From Candidatus Enterousia onthequi (GTDB lineage Bacteria; Pseudomonadota; Alphaproteobacteria; Rs-D84): a stretch of 44,330 nt of DNA. Made by a program: the position numbers and the translations under genes. Position 1 is the first letter of the stretch, and every line of letters starts with the position of its first letter. Location: positions 1 through 44,330 of the forward strand of contig JAGHVJ010000009.1 of NCBI GenBank assembly GCA_018064365.1. Direction: 5' to 3'. Shown one piece after another: positions 19,570-28,215 of the stretch. Under the pieces are notes generated by a model. The model did no database searches. It saw nothing but the letters and a program-made list of their open reading frames with translations, and had not been told where the DNA came from.

Positions 19570-20133
19570 TTAGAAATTATATGTAAAGCCGACTTGGAAA
19601 TCGCTTGTATTTGCAACATTGCCAGTATTAGCACCAGCTGTCAATCCCCACTCGTCATTATCAAAATCATAACCTGCATACACACCCAAGAATTTCAAAT
19701 TTGCATACAATGTGAAATCTTCTGTCAGGTCATATGTCAACATAGGTATAACCTCAGCGCTGATGGTTGTGGTTGTTTCTGAATCAACACCTTCCGCCTC
19801 TGGATCTGTTGTCAAGAAACCAACCCCCGCAGCACCCTTTAACAATACTTTGAAATTACCAAACTGCGCAACCTTATAACGTGCAAAACCATAAGCACCA
19901 TAATTATAATCGTTGCCATAATCAGAATCATGATCATAACCAAAATTCACACCCAAACCCAAATCCCAGTTAGAATCATAATTCCAACCAAATTCTGGTG
20001 CAACATCAAAAACAGTATTGTGTTCATCACCAGTAGATATACCAGCATAACCACCAACAAAATGATTTGTTGCAGCATTCGCGCCAGAAACAGCAAACAA
20101 AGCGATTAAAGAAGATAAAGCAATTTTTTTCAT
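19570..20133 (-). CDS. Outer-membrane beta-barrel protein
   Basis: A 187-residue protein likely to form a small beta-barrel in the outer membrane. It has a signal peptide (MKKIALSSLIALFAVSGANA), then alternating Gly/aromatic strands (VGGYAGIS, LGLGVNFGYD, YGAYGFARY), acidic turns rich in Asp, and a terminal QVGFTYNF with the C-terminal Phe needed by the BAM machine. It is close in size to eight-strand OmpA/OmpW-type barrels but I do not recognise a specific family. It is a single-gene unit with promoter, leader hairpin and terminator. Confidence 0.8.
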   Translation of the reverse strand: MKKIALSSLIALFAVSGANAATNHFVGGYAGISTGDEHNTVFDVAPEFGWNYDSNWDLGLGVNFGYDHDSDYGNDYNYGAYGFARYKVAQFGNFKVLLKGAAGVGFLTTDPEAEGVDSETTTTISAEVIPMLTYDLTEDFTLYANLKFLGVYAGYDFDNDEWGLTAGANTGNVANTSDFQVGFTYNF

Positions 20134-20162
20134 AATTATTCCTTTCCTTTTTGTTAATCTAA

Positions 20163-20220
20163 TAACAGGACTCGTTTCCCTGTTACTAACATTTTACTAT
20201 GTCCAGATTCCCAATGTCAA
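20163..20220 (-). promoter_or_regulatory. Promoter and leader hairpin of the barrel gene
   Basis: On the minus strand TTGACA and TAAAAT lie 18 bp apart (20191-20220). The leader contains an AACAGG/CCTGTT hairpin (20163-20183), then AAAGGA before the start codon. Confidence 0.6.
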
Positions 20221-20382
20221 AAAAAAGAAAATTTGCATACCAATAAATTTTATGTTATAATTCGCCCAGATTTTTCGAAAAAAATTTTATCCCCACAAAC
20301 ACCGCACAAAACCAACATTTATTAAAATTTTTAATAATTTTGTTTTTTCACACAACAAACACAACTGCCGAAATCAAACTTT

Positions 20383-21390
20383 TTATTTTTTTAAATTTTT
20401 TATTTCGCGCCAATCAGCATGATTTTTCAAATGTTCTTCATATGTATTTGAAAACCGATGACCACCGTTACCATCTGCGACAAAAAACAAATAATTTGTA
20501 TCCGCAGGATTTAACACAGACTTTATTGCCGCCGCCCCAACATTTGCAATCGGCCCAGGTGGCAAACCTTTATTTCTATATGTATTATACGGACTATCTA
20601 ACTTTAAATGTCCAGACAGCAATGGCTCGCCCTGCATATCACCCAAACCATCTGTCAAAACATAAACAACCGTTGGGTCTGCCTGTAAACGCATACCAGA
20701 ACGTAATCTATTCAAATATACACTGGCAACAATCGGCATTTCAGACGCACGTGGTGTTTCTTTTTGCACAATGGACGCCAAAGTCACAACATCATTCCAT
20801 GTTTGCAGAGGTTTTGGCAACCGACGAGATTCAAACTTTGTTTTAACCTGCTCCATTTTGCGACGTGCTAAATCCAGCACAGCCAACCGTTGTGTTCCAC
20901 GTGCCACACGATATGTATCTGGGAAAATGTCGCCATCTGAAATAGTACAAACCGGCGCCATAGCCCCCACACCACAATCAGCATCCCCAGCAAGCCCGTC
21001 AGTATTTGCCAACAAAATTCGAATTTGTTTTAGCGTCAGCCCCTCGGGAATTAAAATTTTAATAGTTGCGACATCACCATTGACCAACATTTTTGCGATT
21101 CGCCACGCAGATGCGCCACGCGGAATTTCATATTGCCCAACCTGAATACGTCCACCCATACCACGCACCGCCAATTTAAACGAAGACGCAGAATCTATTA
21201 AATCGTTTTTCTTCAACACATTTGCAACATCTGACACAGTCGCACCCGGTGCCACAGTCACCAACACAGACTTACGCGTCACATAACCAAACAAAGAAAA
21301 CACACCAATTACAATCAACAATAAAAAAATAACAAAACCAGTATGTTTTTTTAATAAACGTTTTAAAATTTTTTTCGATGCTTTTGCCAT
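20383..21390 (-). CDS. mltG: Endolytic murein transglycosylase MltG
   Basis: MltG cuts new glycan strands in the inner membrane and so sets their length. The 335-residue product has one N-terminal membrane segment (about residues 18-38), a LysM-like part (VTVAPGATVSDVANVLKK) and the YceG catalytic domain with ASIVQKE, where the Glu is the catalytic residue, then LQADPTVVY and the PPGPIANVG motif. In many Alphaproteobacteria mltG follows acpP-fabF, as here, though a tRNA and a small gene intervene. There is no ribosome site; the promoter ends eight bases before ATG, so the mRNA is probably leaderless. Confidence 0.95.
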   Translation of the reverse strand: MAKASKKILKRLLKKHTGFVIFLLLIVIGVFSLFGYVTRKSVLVTVAPGATVSDVANVLKKNDLIDSASSFKLAVRGMGGRIQVGQYEIPRGASAWRIAKMLVNGDVATIKILIPEGLTLKQIRILLANTDGLAGDADCGVGAMAPVCTISDGDIFPDTYRVARGTQRLAVLDLARRKMEQVKTKFESRRLPKPLQTWNDVVTLASIVQKETPRASEMPIVASVYLNRLRSGMRLQADPTVVYVLTDGLGDMQGEPLLSGHLKLDSPYNTYRNKGLPPGPIANVGAAAIKSVLNPADTNYLFFVADGNGGHRFSNTYEEHLKNHADWREIKNLKK

Positions 21391-21398
21391 GATGATGA

Positions 21399-21427
21399 AT
21401 TATCACAAAAATAAAATTCTTTGTCAA
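21399..21427 (-). promoter_or_regulatory. mltG promoter, probably leaderless
   Basis: TTGACA and GATAAT, 17 bp apart on the minus strand, with only eight bases from the -10 to the mltG ATG. Transcription should start at or next to the start codon. Confidence 0.7.
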
Positions 21428-21498
21428 AGTGATATAACAAAAAAATACTCTCGCACAATAATCCAAGAGTATTTATATACAATAAACAAATTTAAATT

Positions 21499-21714
21499 TT
21501 ATCGTCCATTATTTGCTTTTTGCAACAAATCTTGAACATATTTCTTGGCACGTTCTAATTCAAAAAATTTTTCCATAACTTCATTTGTTCTCGTATCATA
21601 CACCTCAAAAGAAACAAAACCAAAACCATTAGTATCATAACCATTAGAATAATGTTTTTCGACTTTACGAATCTCAAAATGCGAAAAACTACAAACTAAT
21701 TCTTTATAATCCAT
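21499..21714 (-). CDS. Small hypothetical protein (71 residues)
   Basis: Function unknown. The product is charged, probably cytoplasmic, with alternating beta-type segments (FGFVSFEVYDTRTNEVMEKF) followed by a helix (ELERAKKYVQDLLQKAN) at the C terminus. An AAAGGTG ribosome site precedes the ATG. It lies between tRNA-Pro and mltG on the same strand; the mltG promoter sits in the gap after it, so they are probably separate units. Confidence 0.65.
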   Translation of the reverse strand: MDYKELVCSFSHFEIRKVEKHYSNGYDTNGFGFVSFEVYDTRTNEVMEKFFELERAKKYVQDLLQKANNGR

Positions 21715-21732
21715 CTAAGACACCTTTTTTAC

Positions 21733-21744
21733 ACACAATTGTGT
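21733..21744. promoter_or_regulatory. Palindrome upstream of the 71-residue gene
   Basis: ACACAATTGTGT, a perfect 12-bp palindrome just after a TTGTGT-16-TATAAC promoter-like pair on the minus strand. It may be an operator. Confidence 0.35.
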
Positions 21745-21820
21745 TATATCAAATAATATCACAAACACAAGTTTTTTTATTAACCATAAAGCAAGACACC
21801 ATCGGGCTTACATTTGCAAA

Positions 21821-21870
21821 AATAAAACCGGCATATCGCCGGTTTAATTTCTGGTCGTAGTAACAGATTC
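21821..21870. repeat. Duplicated 3' end of tRNA-Pro plus its terminator
   Basis: About 50 bp matching 22008-22058 with a few changes: the AAACCGGC/GCCGGTTT terminator hairpin, TGGT for the CCA end, and the first 18 bases of the T-arm side. The match stops inside the tRNA. The 21871-22007 stretch between the copies holds only small hairpins (GTCGGC/GCCGAC, CATTGC/GCAATG) and no gene. Confidence 0.7.
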
Positions 21871-22011
21871 CCTCGGTCGGCAACGCCGACACTGTGGGGA
21901 AACCGTAACGATTTCAATGCGTTTCCCTTTTGAAATCTACTTGTTTTCGAACCAGCCATTGCTAACGCAATGACGATGTATCAAATCCGATTGTTACCCC
22001 ACCCCAAAATA

Positions 22012-22032
22012 AAACCGGCATACCGCCGGTTT
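22012..22032 (-). terminator. Terminator of tRNA-Pro
   Basis: AAACCGGC/GCCGGTTT stem with a 5-nt loop, followed by TATTTT on the minus strand, directly after the tRNA. Confidence 0.8.
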
Positions 22033-22038
22033 AATTTT

Positions 22039-22115
<77 letters not shown>

Positions 22116-22126
22116 ATATGCCGAGT

Positions 22127-22154
22127 ATCTTACAACACTAAAATAAAAATTCAA
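22127..22154 (-). promoter_or_regulatory. Promoter for tRNA-Pro
   Basis: TTGAAT and TAAGAT, 16 bp apart on the minus strand, 11 bp upstream of the mature tRNA. Confidence 0.5.
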
Positions 22155-22159
22155 ATATT

Positions 22160-23410
22160 TTATTTTACTCGTTTAAACACAACCGATGCATTTGTGCCAC
22201 CAAATCCAAATGAATTACTGATGACTGCATCAACCTTGCGTTTTTGCGCAACATTTGGAACCAGGTTAAAATCGCCAACCTCGGGGATTGGATTTTCCAA
22301 ATTGATTGTTGGCGGGACAATATTATCACGTATCGCCAAAGCACTAAATATCGCCTCTATCGCGCCAGCCGCCCCCAACAAATGTCCTGTCATAGATTTG
22401 GTCGAAGACATACACGCACCATTATCGCCAAACAATTCACGCACAGCCAATAACTCGCCAATATCGCCCAAACCCGTAGATGTTCCATGCGCATTTACAT
22501 AATCAATATCATCTGGCTTTAATCCTGCATCTGCTATTGCAATTTTCATTGCACGCAAACCACCCTCGCCATTTGGTGCAGGTGCCGTAATATGATGCGC
22601 ATCTGCAGTCATACCGTAACCTGCCACTTCGGCATAAATTTTTGCACCACGTTTAACCGCATGTTCATATTCTTCTAAAACCAAAACACCGGCACCTTCG
22701 GCCATAACAAAACCATCACGTCCAGTATCCCATGGTCGCGACGCATGTTCTGGGTCATCATTTCGCGTTGACAAAGCCTTCATCGATGAAAAACCAGCCA
22801 CCGCCAAAGGCACCACTGCGGCCTCGGTCCCACCAGCCAGCATTAAATCAGCCGCCCCATGACGAATAAAGTCTGCCGCTTGGGCTATGGAATGAGAACC
22901 TGTTGCACATGCAGTTGCAATCGCCACATTTGGGCCACGCAAACCATACTTTATCGACAAATGTCCCGCAGTCATATTGATAATCGATTTTGGAATAAAA
23001 AACGGACTAACGAAACGAGGACCATTTTGCATCAATTCAACACAAGTATCTGTAATCGTTTGTAATCCACCAATACCACTGCCGATACTGACACCAAAAC
23101 GGTCACCATCATATCCACCGTCAATCAATCCGGCATCACGCATTGCCTCGTCTGCGGCAACCATACCATAAATAATATCTAAATCCATTTTACGTTGTTC
23201 GCGCGGTTCTACCACAGAATCTGGATTAAAATCACCATCATTTTCGCCACGCACAGGCACACCTGCAATCTGCGAAACATAACCAGATGCATCAAATTTA
23301 TCAATTTTACGAATACCGGATTTACCCGCTAAAATATTTTTCCATGCAAATTCAACACCTATGCCAACCGGAGACACGATTCCCATACCTGTGATAACAA
23401 CACGTTTCAT
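22160..23410 (-). CDS. fabF: 3-oxoacyl-[acyl-carrier-protein] synthase II
   Basis: FabF (KAS II) condenses malonyl-ACP with acyl-ACP to lengthen fatty acids. The ATG at 23410 (416 residues, MKRVVITGMG) follows AAAAGGATG at good spacing, whereas a start nine bases upstream does not. The catalytic triad is visible: Cys168 in TACATG, His308 in NAHGTSTG and His343 in MTGHLLGAAGA. acpP, its carrier protein, lies directly upstream but has its own terminator, so the two genes may be separately transcribed. Confidence 0.97.
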   Translation of the reverse strand: MKRVVITGMGIVSPVGIGVEFAWKNILAGKSGIRKIDKFDASGYVSQIAGVPVRGENDGDFNPDSVVEPREQRKMDLDIIYGMVAADEAMRDAGLIDGGYDGDRFGVSIGSGIGGLQTITDTCVELMQNGPRFVSPFFIPKSIINMTAGHLSIKYGLRGPNVAIATACATGSHSIAQAADFIRHGAADLMLAGGTEAAVVPLAVAGFSSMKALSTRNDDPEHASRPWDTGRDGFVMAEGAGVLVLEEYEHAVKRGAKIYAEVAGYGMTADAHHITAPAPNGEGGLRAMKIAIADAGLKPDDIDYVNAHGTSTGLGDIGELLAVRELFGDNGACMSSTKSMTGHLLGAAGAIEAIFSALAIRDNIVPPTINLENPIPEVGDFNLVPNVAQKRKVDAVISNSFGFGGTNASVVFKRVK

Positions 23411-23476
23411 ATAATACATCCTTTTACTTTATGACGGGCATATCATAATATATTTTTATAAAAATTGACAGAAAAA

Positions 23477-23498
23477 AATCCGTCGTTACCGACGGATT
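23477..23498 (-). terminator. Terminator of acpP
   Basis: AATCCGTCG/CGACGGATT stem with a 4-nt loop and seven T residues on the minus strand, between acpP and fabF. Confidence 0.88.
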
Positions 23499-23517
23499 AA
23501 AATTCCAGATACAAATC

Positions 23518-23751
23518 TTATTTTCTGTGTGCATCAATATATTTAACTGCATCACCAACTTTTTCCAATTTCGCAGCATCTTCATCAGGAACTGTGATAT
23601 TGAATTCTTTTTCAACCTCCATCACGAATTCGACCAAATCCAAAGAATCCGCACCCAAATCATTCACAAATGTTGCACTTTCTGTGACATCTGCCTCTTT
23701 AACACCCAATTTTTCAACAACAATCTTTCTAACTTGTTCAAAAGTTGACAT
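23518..23751 (-). CDS. acpP: Acyl carrier protein
   Basis: The carrier for acyl chains in fatty acid and lipid A synthesis. The 77-residue acidic product has the phosphopantetheine site GADSLD with Ser36, and the usual four-helix sequence ending in [10 protein letters not shown]. It lies upstream of fabF, as in most bacteria, with its own promoter and terminator. Confidence 0.97.
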   Translation of the reverse strand: MSTFEQVRKIVVEKLGVKEADVTESATFVNDLGADSLDLVEFVMEVEKEFNITVPDEDAAKLEKVGDAVKYIDAHRK

Positions 23752-23817
23752 TTTTAATCCTTTATTTTTGTTAACCTAATCGCCCCACAAACAAACCACG
23801 AGCGCTAATTAAACAGT

Positions 23818-23846
23818 AATCTATCACTTTACGCCCCACCTGTCAA
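23818..23846 (-). promoter_or_regulatory. acpP promoter
   Basis: TTGACA and TAGATT, 17 bp apart on the minus strand, about 65 bp before the acpP start. Confidence 0.65.
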
Positions 23847-23898
23847 GAAATTATAACAAACTATAACAAAACATTGATGAACACAGATAAATAAACGA

Positions 23899-24036
23899 TA
23901 TCTGCGACAAGCGCCCACAGCGCTTTCTTATATACTAAATTATGCGAGGCGATTGGACGCAAATAGAGTTTCGCAGTGTATTAGACATACATAAGAAACT
24001 GTATCTGCGACAAGCGCCCACAGAATTTAGTATATA
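23899..24036. repeat. Structured hairpin element, full copy plus 3' partial copy
   Basis: Perfect 13-bp outer arms (23929-23941 and 24024-24036, TATATACTAAATT type) enclose nested stems GGCG/CGCC, TTG/CAA, CGC/GCG, GTTTC/GAAAC and a TGTAT-TAGAC-ATACA hairpin at 23977-23991. A 22-bp segment (24002-24023) recurs exactly at 23899-23920, the remnant of another copy. The stop codon of the recombinase-like gene lies inside the right outer arm. It shares invariant loop segments with the elements at 36157-36364. No gene is seen in 23847-24026. Confidence 0.8.
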
Positions 24037-25028
24037 GAGTATTTTTCCAATAATTTATTCATATTCTCGCGCAAATCTTCGCGATCAGCCGCCCATTTCA
24101 AACGACGCATTAGAAATTTATACACATCATCCATGCGTAAATTCGGCATACCTGCGGCATTTGCAACATTACGCCATGCAACACGCGGATCTGCCAAGTG
24201 ATTTTTACAACGCCCCATAAACACCCAATCACCATCTTGGGCCATATTTTCCAACAAAACCACCGCAACATTAGACAAAGGCCAATCACGCCACATATAA
24301 TGATTAAAGTCCAAATCGTCCCAGCGCATAGACAACACTTTACTTTTCGGCAAAAACGCATATATCAACATCAAAAAAGCACTACGCATAACGACATCAT
24401 CCACATCACGAATAACATCAATCAAGCGCAAAAAACTTTCGTCATCCAAAGGACTTTGCCGACGCACCTGCTGAATTTTTGGCAAATTTTCCACAGGATT
24501 ATTCTTGGCATACCCCTGCTCTATGGCATACTTAAAAACACTGGCCAACACTTCTTGCATACGCCCAGCCACAGCCGCGCCACTAATTTTTGCTATCACA
24601 TTTTTGATATCATTCTCAGAAATTTCAGAAATATTTTTATCGAACAAATCTGCCAAATGCATATTCACAGCACGCACTAATTTTACCTCTGAATCTTCGC
24701 ATCTGCGCACCTTGTGTTTCAAATACAATGTCCAAAAATCATGGAAAGATATTTTTTTACGACGCACCGGCATTTTTTTCATAGAATCCGCCAACACAGT
24801 TGCAACCCTATCCCGCGCAGTTTCAATATCCATATCCGGATAGGCACCGATAATAATGCGCTGATCACGACCACGCACACGACGTCGCACAAAGAAAGTT
24901 TTTGCCCCACGCGACGTCACATACATACGCAACCGCGGTTCAGAAATATCCTGCACGACATCAAAGCCCTTTTCTGGCAAAGGCAGATTATCAAGGATAT
25001 ACGGATTAAAGAAAAACTGATGCGCCAT
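24027..25028 (-). CDS. Degenerate tyrosine recombinase (P4-integrase-like)
   Basis: A 333-residue protein with integrase layout: an N-terminal arm-binding (DUF4102-like) domain at about 1-85 (TFFVRRRVRGRDQRIIIGAYPDMDIETARDR), a core-binding helical domain at about 95-195 and a C-terminal catalytic-type domain. The catalytic residues look lost: the usual T-G-L-R reads YAFLPK, no HxxR box is seen where NLRMDDVYKFL lies, and there is no G-H motif; only tyrosines near the end remain. It may therefore bind DNA without recombining. AGGAAA precedes the ATG. Its last codons and stop overlap the outer arm of the hairpin element. Confidence 0.75.
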   Translation of the reverse strand: MAHQFFFNPYILDNLPLPEKGFDVVQDISEPRLRMYVTSRGAKTFFVRRRVRGRDQRIIIGAYPDMDIETARDRVATVLADSMKKMPVRRKKISFHDFWTLYLKHKVRRCEDSEVKLVRAVNMHLADLFDKNISEISENDIKNVIAKISGAAVAGRMQEVLASVFKYAIEQGYAKNNPVENLPKIQQVRRQSPLDDESFLRLIDVIRDVDDVVMRSAFLMLIYAFLPKSKVLSMRWDDLDFNHYMWRDWPLSNVAVVLLENMAQDGDWVFMGRCKNHLADPRVAWRNVANAAGMPNLRMDDVYKFLMRRLKWAADREDLRENMNKLLEKYSIY

Positions 25029-25047
25029 AATATTTTCCTGTAAAAAA

Positions 25048-25413
25048 TTAACGCCCTAACCAAGACTTACAAAAATTCAGCACTGCATTCTTGAGATTTA
25101 TCTTTGTTTCAATATATTTTCCAAATGCCTGATCGCAATTTTGTTTAGCCCCCACCCCAGGACATGCCTGATTGTATTCTGTTTTACACCCTTCGCAATA
25201 CTCAACATGAACAGAATACAAGTTAATTCCATCAATAGGATTTGGATTTCTGAGGAACGCAACCTTGCAACATGTTTTTTCTGCCGCAGCACGTTTAGAT
25301 TTAAAATTGTGTCTTGCCAATTTATAATTTTGTATTGCAGTATACATATGCGCCTTGCGTTGTTGAACATTTGTCCACCAATTAGCCATTTTTTCTTGAT
25401 ATTTTTCAAACAT
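25048..25413 (-). CDS. Cysteine-rich hypothetical protein (121 residues)
   Basis: Function unknown. ATG at 25413 (MFEKYQEK) follows AGGAG at seven bases. The product is mostly helical and basic, with seven cysteines, including a CC pair near residue 50 and a cluster YCEGCKTEYNQACPG near residue 80, which could bind a metal or form disulfides. There is no signal peptide. It lies 10 bp after the lepA stop on the same strand and so is probably co-transcribed with lepA. Confidence 0.65.
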   Translation of the reverse strand: MFEKYQEKMANWWTNVQQRKAHMYTAIQNYKLARHNFKSKRAAAEKTCCKVAFLRNPNPIDGINLYSVHVEYCEGCKTEYNQACPGVGAKQNCDQAFGKYIETKINLKNAVLNFCKSWLGR

Positions 25414-25423
25414 AGTCAAACTC

Positions 25424-27217
25424 CTAAGATTGCGCCTTTAAAGCATTAATAAACGCAGACTGTGGAATTTCTACATTACCAAAAGTCCGCAACCGTTTTT
25501 TTCCTTCCTTCTGCTTCTCCAACAATTTACGTTTACGCGTAATGTCCCCGCCATAACATTTTGCAGTCACATCTTTGCGATATGCCGCGATAGTTTCACG
25601 TGCGATAATTTTTCCACCAATCGCCGCCTGGAGTGGTATTTTAAATTGGTGCCGTGGAATTAAATCTTTTAACTTTTCGACAATTTGTCGTCCACGCGAT
25701 TCCGCAGCCGACCGATGACACATAAAAGACAACGGCTCGACATTTTCATCATTTACCAAAATAGAAACCTTGACCAAATCAGACCGTTCATATCCGCACA
25801 CAGAATAATCGAACGAAGCATATCCCGAAGATATAGATTTCACACGGTCGTAAAAATCGAACACAACCTCGGCCAAGGGCAAACGATACGTCAGCACCGC
25901 ACGATTTCCGACATAGTAAATATTATCTTGGACACCACGACGCGACGCGCACAACTCCATAATTCCGCCTAAATATTTATCAGGCATCATAATTGTCGCC
26001 AACACCCAGGGTTCTTCGATATATTCTATTTTTGTGACATCGACCATATCCGCAGGATTTTCCAAATCCATAACCGACCCATCACGCAGATGCAGTTTAT
26101 ATAACACACTGGGCACAGTATTTATCAAATCCAAATTAAATTCGCGACGCAGACGTTCACTGATAATTTCCATATGCAACAGTCCCAAAAATCCGCATCG
26201 CAAACCAAACCCCAGCGCACTAGACTTTTCAACTGTAAACACGAACGACGCGTCATTCAGCGCCAATTTTTCCGCCCCCTCACGCAGCGCCGGATAATCA
26301 TCAGCCGCCATCGGGAAAAACGAAGAAAACACCACCGGCACAGACGGTTTGAACCCAGGCAACACATCTCCACCCAAACGAGCATCAACAATCGTATCAC
26401 CGACACGACAATCATGTATAGTTTTCATCCCAGTAATAATAAACCCAATTTCGCCAGTATTTAACGCATCAACATCAACCATTTTCGGGGTGAAATACCC
26501 AATCTTTTCGACAGCATATTCAGCCCCCGTTGCGATAAACCGAACCTTTTGCCCGCGTTTCAGTATTCCATCCACCACACGCACCAACACAACAACGCCC
26601 AAATAAGAATCATACCACGAATCAACCAACAAAGCACGTGTTGCACCCGATTCGTTTCCACAAGGTTCCGGCAATTTATGCACGATTTCTTCCAGCAAAT
26701 CCGACACACCCGCACCTGTTTTTCCAGAAACGCAAACCGCATCAGTTGCATCCAAACCAATTGCATCAGAAATCTGTTGCCGAGTCCCCACAACATCCGA
26801 AGACGGCAAATCAATTTTATTCAGTACCGGCAACATTTCCAAATCGTTATCCAACGCCAAATAAGCATTAGCCAATGTTTGCGCCTGGACACCTTGGGTT
26901 GCATCGACCAAAACAATTGCGCCCTCGCACGCGGCCAACGACCTGGAAACCTCGTAAGAAAAATCGACATGTCCAGGTGTATCCATCAAATTCAATTGGT
27001 ATTCATGACCGTCACGCGCGACATATTTCAAACGCACAGTCTGGGCCTTGATAGTAATTCCGCGTTCGCGTTCAATATCCATAGAATCCAAAACTTGGGC
27101 CTTCATCTCGCGCGATTGCAGACCACCGCAAAATTCAATCAATCTGTCCGACAGAGTCGATTTCCCATGGTCGATATGCGCCACAATAGAAAAATTTCGT
27201 ATAAACTTTTGGTCCAT
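25424..27217 (-). CDS. lepA: Elongation factor 4 (LepA)
   Basis: A ribosome-associated GTPase, linked to back-translocation and 30S biogenesis. The ATG at 27217 (597 residues, [20 protein letters not shown]) gives the standard start; an upstream extension ([12 protein letters not shown]) is not typical. It has the P-loop AHIDHGKS (13-20), [15 protein letters not shown], and the LepA-specific C terminus with [20 protein letters not shown]. Confidence 0.97.
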   Translation of the reverse strand: MDQKFIRNFSIVAHIDHGKSTLSDRLIEFCGGLQSREMKAQVLDSMDIERERGITIKAQTVRLKYVARDGHEYQLNLMDTPGHVDFSYEVSRSLAACEGAIVLVDATQGVQAQTLANAYLALDNDLEMLPVLNKIDLPSSDVVGTRQQISDAIGLDATDAVCVSGKTGAGVSDLLEEIVHKLPEPCGNESGATRALLVDSWYDSYLGVVVLVRVVDGILKRGQKVRFIATGAEYAVEKIGYFTPKMVDVDALNTGEIGFIITGMKTIHDCRVGDTIVDARLGGDVLPGFKPSVPVVFSSFFPMAADDYPALREGAEKLALNDASFVFTVEKSSALGFGLRCGFLGLLHMEIISERLRREFNLDLINTVPSVLYKLHLRDGSVMDLENPADMVDVTKIEYIEEPWVLATIMMPDKYLGGIMELCASRRGVQDNIYYVGNRAVLTYRLPLAEVVFDFYDRVKSISSGYASFDYSVCGYERSDLVKVSILVNDENVEPLSFMCHRSAAESRGRQIVEKLKDLIPRHQFKIPLQAAIGGKIIARETIAAYRKDVTAKCYGGDITRKRKLLEKQKEGKKRLRTFGNVEIPQSAFINALKAQS

Positions 27218-27318
27218 CTTTTTCCCGCAAATATTACAATCTATCTGCGGCAATAATAAACCAGTATATTTTGATTTTCAACCAAATAATACACCAATTC
27301 CGCCAAAGATTTTTTTAA

Positions 27319-27891
27319 TTACCACAGCATCAGCAACAAAATCCCGACCCCGGCTGCAATCACCGCCGCCGCCGTCAATTGCCAGAAATATTTTTTAACC
27401 ACCGCATTGGCCTGGGCCTGAAATTTCCATAACAAGAACCCCACAATAACGAATCGGCCGGTTCGGAATATCGCAGACAGTCCCAAAAACAGCAACGCCG
27501 GGAACCCCATAAATCCGGCACAAATCGCCATCAACTTGTACGGCACAGGCGTAAAAGCAGTCACAAAAATAATAAACGCGCCATGTCGCACAAATAAATC
27601 TTGGGCCATCTGGAATTTTTCCATAGAGGCAAAATTTTCAATCAACCACACCCCCACAGAATCAAACAACCACAAACCAATCATATACGCAATTGCACCC
27701 CCAACAACCGACCCGATTGAGGCCGCAACCACAGTTGACACAGCACGTTTTCGATTCGCAACAATCGGAGGCGCCATAAAAACCTCGGGCGGGACGAATA
27801 AAAAAATAGACTCGCACACAGTCATTAAAAACACGAACCACGAATACATCCGCGTATCCGCCTTGTTCAGCATAAATTCACCGAATTTCAT
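27319..27891 (-). CDS. YqaA/DedA-type inner-membrane protein
   Basis: A 190-residue protein of the VTT (SNARE-associated) superfamily, of uncertain function; relatives are linked to lipid flipping and membrane homeostasis. It has four to five hydrophobic segments, the family motif FVTAFTPVPYKLMAICAGFMG near residue 110-130, and FRTGRFVIVG after it. AAGGAC precedes the ATG. It lies 101 bp upstream of the lepA start on the same strand. Confidence 0.85.
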   Translation of the reverse strand: MKFGEFMLNKADTRMYSWFVFLMTVCESIFLFVPPEVFMAPPIVANRKRAVSTVVAASIGSVVGGAIAYMIGLWLFDSVGVWLIENFASMEKFQMAQDLFVRHGAFIIFVTAFTPVPYKLMAICAGFMGFPALLFLGLSAIFRTGRFVIVGFLLWKFQAQANAVVKKYFWQLTAAAVIAAGVGILLLMLW

Positions 27892-27957
27892 CCCCTGTCC
27901 TTTTTTTTCACATTTATATATAGTATTTCATCCACCAAAACGCAACGACATTTTTCA

Positions 27958-28164
27958 CCCAGTGCGAATGCACTGCTGGGGTCTCCGTCATTCCGCAGAA
28001 GTGCGGAATCCAGTTTTGCGTTTCGCAAAACTTGTGTCATTTGGCTTATTACACAGGTTGTCAGACGGACAACTGGATACCGCCCTGCGGCGGTATGACA
28101 CAGAACCACCCCCACCCCGTCCCCTTCTTTATGAAAGAAGGAGACAGTGTGATAAATCACACTG
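27958..28164. repeat. Mosaic of short palindromic repeats
   Basis: The gap 27892-28215 holds no gene. It carries the same modules as 1399-1650 in another order: GTCCGTC around GGACAACTGG, a CGCCCTGCGGCGGTAT palindrome, CCTTCTTT/AAAGAAGG (28123-28141) and CAGTGTGAT/ATCACACTG (28145-28164). A 16-bp unit at 27958-27973 recurs exactly at 28602-28617, on the far side of the DUF559 gene. Confidence 0.8.
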
Positions 28165-28215
28165 GCACACAATAAACATATTGATTTTTTACTTATATCC
28201 AGTAATTTATATTAT

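Noticed and set aside
21852..21925. A second tRNA gene next to tRNA-Pro
   Set aside because: Only the 3' end is similar; no cloverleaf can be drawn past the T-arm side.
23929..24036. Hairpin element as an integron attC site
   Set aside because: No RYYYAAC or GTTRRRY boxes, and no active integron integrase; only the position at gene ends is similar.
26549..27256. Plus-strand open frame of 235 codons opposite lepA
   Set aside because: Shadow of a well-conserved gene; composition and lack of domain or start signals argue against coding.
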